Assembly (NCBI GenBank): GCA_947165405.1
Contig: CAMVAG010000072.1
Location: forward strand, 1-9,771
Source: an uncultured Selenomonadales bacterium
GTDB lineage: Bacteria; Bacillota; Negativicutes; Selenomonadales; Selenomonadaceae
Reading direction: 5' to 3'
DNA length: 9,771 bases
The notes under the pieces were generated by a model that saw only the letters and a list, made by a program, of their open reading frames with translations, was not told the DNA's origin and did no database searches. A program made the position numbers and the translations under genes. Positions 7,406-9,771 of this stretch are shown piece after piece (position 1 is the stretch's first letter; every line of letters begins with the position of its first letter).

Positions 7406-7522
7406 TGTCTCGTTAAAAATAGTCAATATCATCGTCAGATAACTTTCCTTGTATTGCCAATATGGTAGAAATCTGTAAAATATTTCTTGTGTTTGTTGAA
7501 GAAGCCATAAAGCAACGGGAAG

Positions 7523-7554
7523 AAAAAGCCCGGCCGCACATGGACGTGCGGCCG
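7523..7554 (-). terminator. Intrinsic terminator after the HD-GYP gene
   Basis: A perfect 9-bp GC-rich stem, CGGCCGCAC (7531-7539) with GTGCGGCCG (7546-7554), encloses a six-base loop. Read on the minus strand it is followed by GGGCTTTTTC. It separates the HD-GYP transcript from uvrB. Confidence 0.85.
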
Positions 7555-7572
7555 CCCGCGTTAAAAACACCT

Positions 7573-7587
7573 GCAAAAGAAAAGTAG
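7573..7587. repeat. Single copy of the AAAAGAAAAGTAG repeat unit
   Basis: GCAAAAGAAAAGTAG lies just past the HD-GYP stop codon, in the gap before uvrB. The 13-base core AAAAGAAAAGTAG recurs exactly at 9725-9737 and inverted at 9703-9715. It may be a remnant of the same dispersed intergenic repeat. Confidence 0.55.
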
Positions 7588-7592
7588 ATTTT

Positions 7593-8681
7593 TCACGTTG
7601 CCTCGTGCGCGGTGAGCAATGCGTCAACTTTTATATCGGTGCGACGGTTCAAATCAACAAATTCGCCTTTGGTCGTTTGAACAATCGGCAAGGAGGTAAC
7701 TCGCGAATCATCCAGATAAACAATCTTGCCGCGTTGCCCGTCGCTCAAGCCGACCCAAGAGCCGTTAATTGCCTGCAAAAGTTTTTTGACGAAGACGACA
7801 ACGAAGCGCGTATCCAATTTGCCGGCAAGCGCGTCGCCGTACAAAACTTTGATTATGTCGAAGGGCGAATTTCTCTTGGCGTAGGCTCGATTGGTCGCCA
7901 TTGCGTCGTAGATGTCGAGTATCGCGATAATTTTTCCGAAGTCGCTGATTTTGTCGCCTTTGAGCTGACCGGGATAACCCGAACCGTCGCAGCGTTCGTG
8001 ATGATGTAAAACTCCAAGCAAAACATTTTTTAAACTGCGCAGAGGAGATTCCATGAGCAAGGCAACGCCGTAGACAACATGCTTTTTGACTTCGGCAAGT
8101 TCGTCCTTGTCAAGTTTATCCGTCTTGTTGAGAATGCCCTTTGAAATTTTCATCTTGCCGATTTCGCTGAGGAGACCCGCCATGACCAATTCGCCGACCT
8201 GCGTCGCTCGATAGTCAAGCCAATGCGCCAAAATCCCTGCCAAAATTCCGACGTTGAGTGCGTGGTGAATTATGTAATCGCCGTCGCGTTTCATGTTGTG
8301 AATTTGAGTGACCGCCTTGGCTCCGTCGTCGCAAAGTTCCGAAATGTTATCCGCCCGAATCAAATCCACCAGCGCATTTTTATCAAGCTTGCCGTTGTTC
8401 GCAAAACCGTAGTAAAGATTTTGAGTGATCGTGAAACATTTTTTGTAGCAAGCGATATAATCGTTGTCGAGTAAATATTCTTGACTTGCCTCCGTCGGCG
8501 CGTAGTCCTCCGGCGTCACGTCGATATACACCGAAAAAATATTTTTGCCGCGCAGGCGGTCAAGCATGTCGTTCGTAAGTTTAACGCCTTCATGAATCAG
8601 CGTCTTGCCGTCGAAATCTTTCACGGCTCGCCCGACTTTCATGCCTGTGCGCAACTCGTCCACGTCGTAAGATTTGAGCAT
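7593..8681 (-). CDS. HD-GYP-type protein with altered HD dyad
   Basis: HD-GYP domains usually break down cyclic di-GMP. This 362-residue protein has a small N-terminal domain (about 1-55, 'LRTGMKVGRAVKDFDGKTLI...') as in many stand-alone HD-GYP proteins, then a helical stretch, then the HD-GYP core (about 130-305) and a C-terminal beta segment. Conserved parts seen: His140 in HALNV, His201, HHH (226-228), the GYP signature GSGYP (233-237) and D256/D259 in ILDIYDA. The canonical LLHDIGK reads LLSEIGK (170-176): the metal-binding His and Asp are Ser172 and Glu173, while Lys176 is kept. The DNA reads CTC AGC GAA ATC GGC AAG, so no frameshift explains it. It may be inactive or a ligand sensor. 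There is no signal or membrane segment. AGGAGG lies seven bases before ATG. Confidence 0.9.
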   Translation of the reverse strand: MLKSYDVDELRTGMKVGRAVKDFDGKTLIHEGVKLTNDMLDRLRGKNIFSVYIDVTPEDYAPTEASQEYLLDNDYIACYKKCFTITQNLYYGFANNGKLDKNALVDLIRADNISELCDDGAKAVTQIHNMKRDGDYIIHHALNVGILAGILAHWLDYRATQVGELVMAGLLSEIGKMKISKGILNKTDKLDKDELAEVKKHVVYGVALLMESPLRSLKNVLLGVLHHHERCDGSGYPGQLKGDKISDFGKIIAILDIYDAMATNRAYAKRNSPFDIIKVLYGDALAGKLDTRFVVVFVKKLLQAINGSWVGLSDGQRGKIVYLDDSRVTSLPIVQTTKGEFVDLNRRTDIKVDALLTAHEAT

Positions 8682-8742
8682 CTCATCTCCTCCTAGATAA
8701 AAGCTACAGCCTTATTTGCCGCGCCGAAAAAAAATCCTGCGT

Positions 8743-8772
8743 TGTTTACAAATTTCATTAAGAGGTTATAAT
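8743..8772 (+). promoter_or_regulatory. Probable promoter of the YitT-family gene
   Basis: A perfect -10 TATAAT lies at 8767-8772. The -35 is weaker: TTTACA (8746-8751) has only a 15-base gap, and TTGTTT (8743-8748) has 18. The transcript would start near 8779, giving a leader of only about a dozen bases with the ribosome site at its very 5' end. Confidence 0.5.
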
Positions 8773-8778
8773 TTCGTT

Positions 8779-8784
8779 GAGGTG
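8779..8784 (+). promoter_or_regulatory. Ribosome binding site that sets a TTG start
   Basis: GAGGTG lies six bases before TTG 8791. It favours this start over the longer in-frame TTG at 8716, which has no such site and lies upstream of the promoter. The same GAGGTGATT string with the same spacing precedes the glycosyltransferase start at 157. Confidence 0.75.
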
Positions 8785-8790
8785 ATTCCT

Positions 8791-9657
8791 TTGACCAATA
8801 AAAAAATTCCGCGCAGCAATGTTTCCGCCTATGTGAAGAAATATATTCAGCTGTGTATCGGCGCGGTGATTGCGGCTCTCGGTCTCGAACTCTTTTTGAT
8901 TCCCAATGAAGTCATTGACGGCGGAGTTGTCGGCTTGTCGATTATGGCGCAATACGTCACGGGCTTGCCGCTGGGCGTCTTCCTTATCGCGTTCAATATT
9001 CCCTTCCTCTGGTTGGCGTATAAGCAAATCGGCAAGAGTTTTGTCATTGCAACGATTGTGGCGATTTGTTTCTTGAGCGTTTGGTCGGAAGTCGTCGGGC
9101 AATATCCCAAAGTCACGGATGATTCATTTCTCGCTGCCATTTTCGGCGGGATAATTGACGGTGTCGGAGTCGGGCTTATCATGCGGGCGGGCGGCTCTCT
9201 TGACGGCACGGAGATTGTTGCAATTATCGTCGACAAAAAAACAATCTGGTCGGTCGGCGAAGTCGTCATGTTCATAAATCTTTTTATCTTGAGCGGCGCG
9301 GGGCTTCTCTTCGGCTGGGATAAGGCAATGTATTCGCTCTTCGCCTACTTCGTGATTTCAAAGATGATTGACGTTGTGATTAAGGGTCTCGACGAAATGT
9401 ACTCCGTCATGATTGTCACAAACAGTCCTTACGAAGTCACTGACGAACTTAACACGAAACTCGGGCGCGGCGTCACGCTCTTGCACGGCGAAGGCGGCTA
9501 CACTCGCCAAAGCAAAGAAATTTTATATTGCGTCGTCACTCGCCTCGAAGTCGACAAGCTCAAGGAAATTGTCCTCAACATGGACGACCACGCTTTCATT
9601 ACGATTTATCCCGTCAACGATATTGTCGGCGGTCGATTTAAAAAGTCAGGGCATTAG
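8791..9657 (+). CDS. YitT-family membrane protein (DUF161 + DUF2179)
   Basis: A 288-residue inner-membrane protein when started at TTG 8791, the usual length for the family. Residues 18-200 hold five or so hydrophobic segments of the YitT membrane domain, with 'GLELFLIPNEVIDGGVVGLS' (31-50) and GGSLDGTEI (134-142), both typical family motifs. Residues about 204-282 are the soluble DUF2179 domain ('YSVMIVTNSPYEVTDELNTK', 'LHGEGGYTRQ', 'IYPVNDI'), a ferredoxin-like fold thought to be regulatory. The transported substrate of the family is not established. It is divergent from the HD-GYP gene, with 109 bases between their starts. The downstream stretch carries an A/T-rich inverted repeat. Confidence 0.92.
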   Translation: MTNKKIPRSNVSAYVKKYIQLCIGAVIAALGLELFLIPNEVIDGGVVGLSIMAQYVTGLPLGVFLIAFNIPFLWLAYKQIGKSFVIATIVAICFLSVWSEVVGQYPKVTDDSFLAAIFGGIIDGVGVGLIMRAGGSLDGTEIVAIIVDKKTIWSVGEVVMFINLFILSGAGLLFGWDKAMYSLFAYFVISKMIDVVIKGLDEMYSVMIVTNSPYEVTDELNTKLGRGVTLLHGEGGYTRQSKEILYCVVTRLEVDKLKEIVLNMDDHAFITIYPVNDIVGGRFKKSGH

Positions 9658-9702
9658 TGTTTGTTGGTAAATTAAATCGTCGGCTCCTTTTGAAAGTTTC
9701 TT

Positions 9703-9771
9703 CTACTTTTCTTTTGTTGCGCCCAAAAGAAAAGTAGCAAAAGAAAAGGGCGATAGACCCGCTGAAAAAGC
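9703..9771. repeat. A/T-rich inverted intergenic repeat, cut by window end
   Basis: CTACTTTTCTTTT (9703-9715) is a perfect inverted copy of AAAAGAAAAGTAG (9725-9737) around a nine-base loop. A further CAAAAGAAAAG (9738-9748) and GGGCG (9748-9752, complementary to CGCCC at 9720-9724) allow an alternative pairing. It follows the YitT gene by 45 bases. The stem has little GC and no T run after it, so it is not a typical terminator; it looks like a dispersed REP-like element. Its right end is outside the window. Confidence 0.6.

Noticed and set aside
7406..7592. LexA/SOS box upstream of uvrB
   Set aside because: No GAAC-N4-GTTC-type palindrome is visible in this gap.
7406..7627. 74-residue N-terminal extension of UvrB, overlapping the HD-GYP gene end
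   Set aside because: It crosses a strong terminator (7523-7554), reads through a repeat and has no UvrB homology. The conserved protein begins at 7405.
8716..8790. 25-residue N-terminal extension of the YitT protein from TTG 8716
   Set aside because: It lacks a ribosome site, lies upstream of the TATAAT at 8767-8772 and is not typical of the family.

Overview
This window looks like chromosomal housekeeping and envelope DNA from a diderm Firmicute, most likely Negativicutes (Selenomonas-like). I infer this from the mix of gene types: a CsgG/FlgT-type secreted pair that would suit an outer membrane, alongside Firmicute-style AGCS and YitT carriers, a NodB lipoprotein, strong AGGAGG ribosome sites and TTGACA/TATAAT promoters. 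The taxonomy is inference only. I see no phage genes, transposase gene, CRISPR array, rRNA or tRNA. No gap without a gene exceeds 300 bases.

Layout from left to right. Positions 1-157 (minus) hold the start of a glycosyltransferase that runs off the edge. Positions 289-1218 (plus) encode a lipoprotein polysaccharide deacetylase. It converges on a small unknown gene (1305-1553, minus), and a two-way terminator lies between them. Positions 1670-3705 (minus) hold two secreted proteins, one FlgT-N-like and one CsgG-like with a FlgT-C-like end. Together they carry the parts of a flagellar-assembly FlgT protein. Positions 3887-5269 (minus) encode an AGCS sodium:alanine/glycine symporter with a perfect consensus promoter and a strong terminator. 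Positions 5426-7405 (minus) encode UvrB. Positions 7593-8681 (minus) encode an HD-GYP-type protein whose HD dyad is changed to Ser-Glu. Positions 8791-9657 (plus) encode a YitT-family membrane protein that starts with TTG. The right edge enters an A/T-rich inverted repeat.

The genes look like separate transcription units rather than one pathway; the FlgT/CsgG-like pair is the only clear operon. The most interesting structure sits inside that pair. A roughly 70-bp palindromic element made of 7-bp units is flanked by a 10-bp direct repeat (CTTTTAACAA). Removing one repeat copy plus the element in silico extends the upstream gene so that its stop overlaps the downstream start as ATGA. This suggests that a small MITE-like insertion split a translationally coupled gene pair. 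A second, unrelated 7-bp-period palindrome forms the terminator of the symporter gene.
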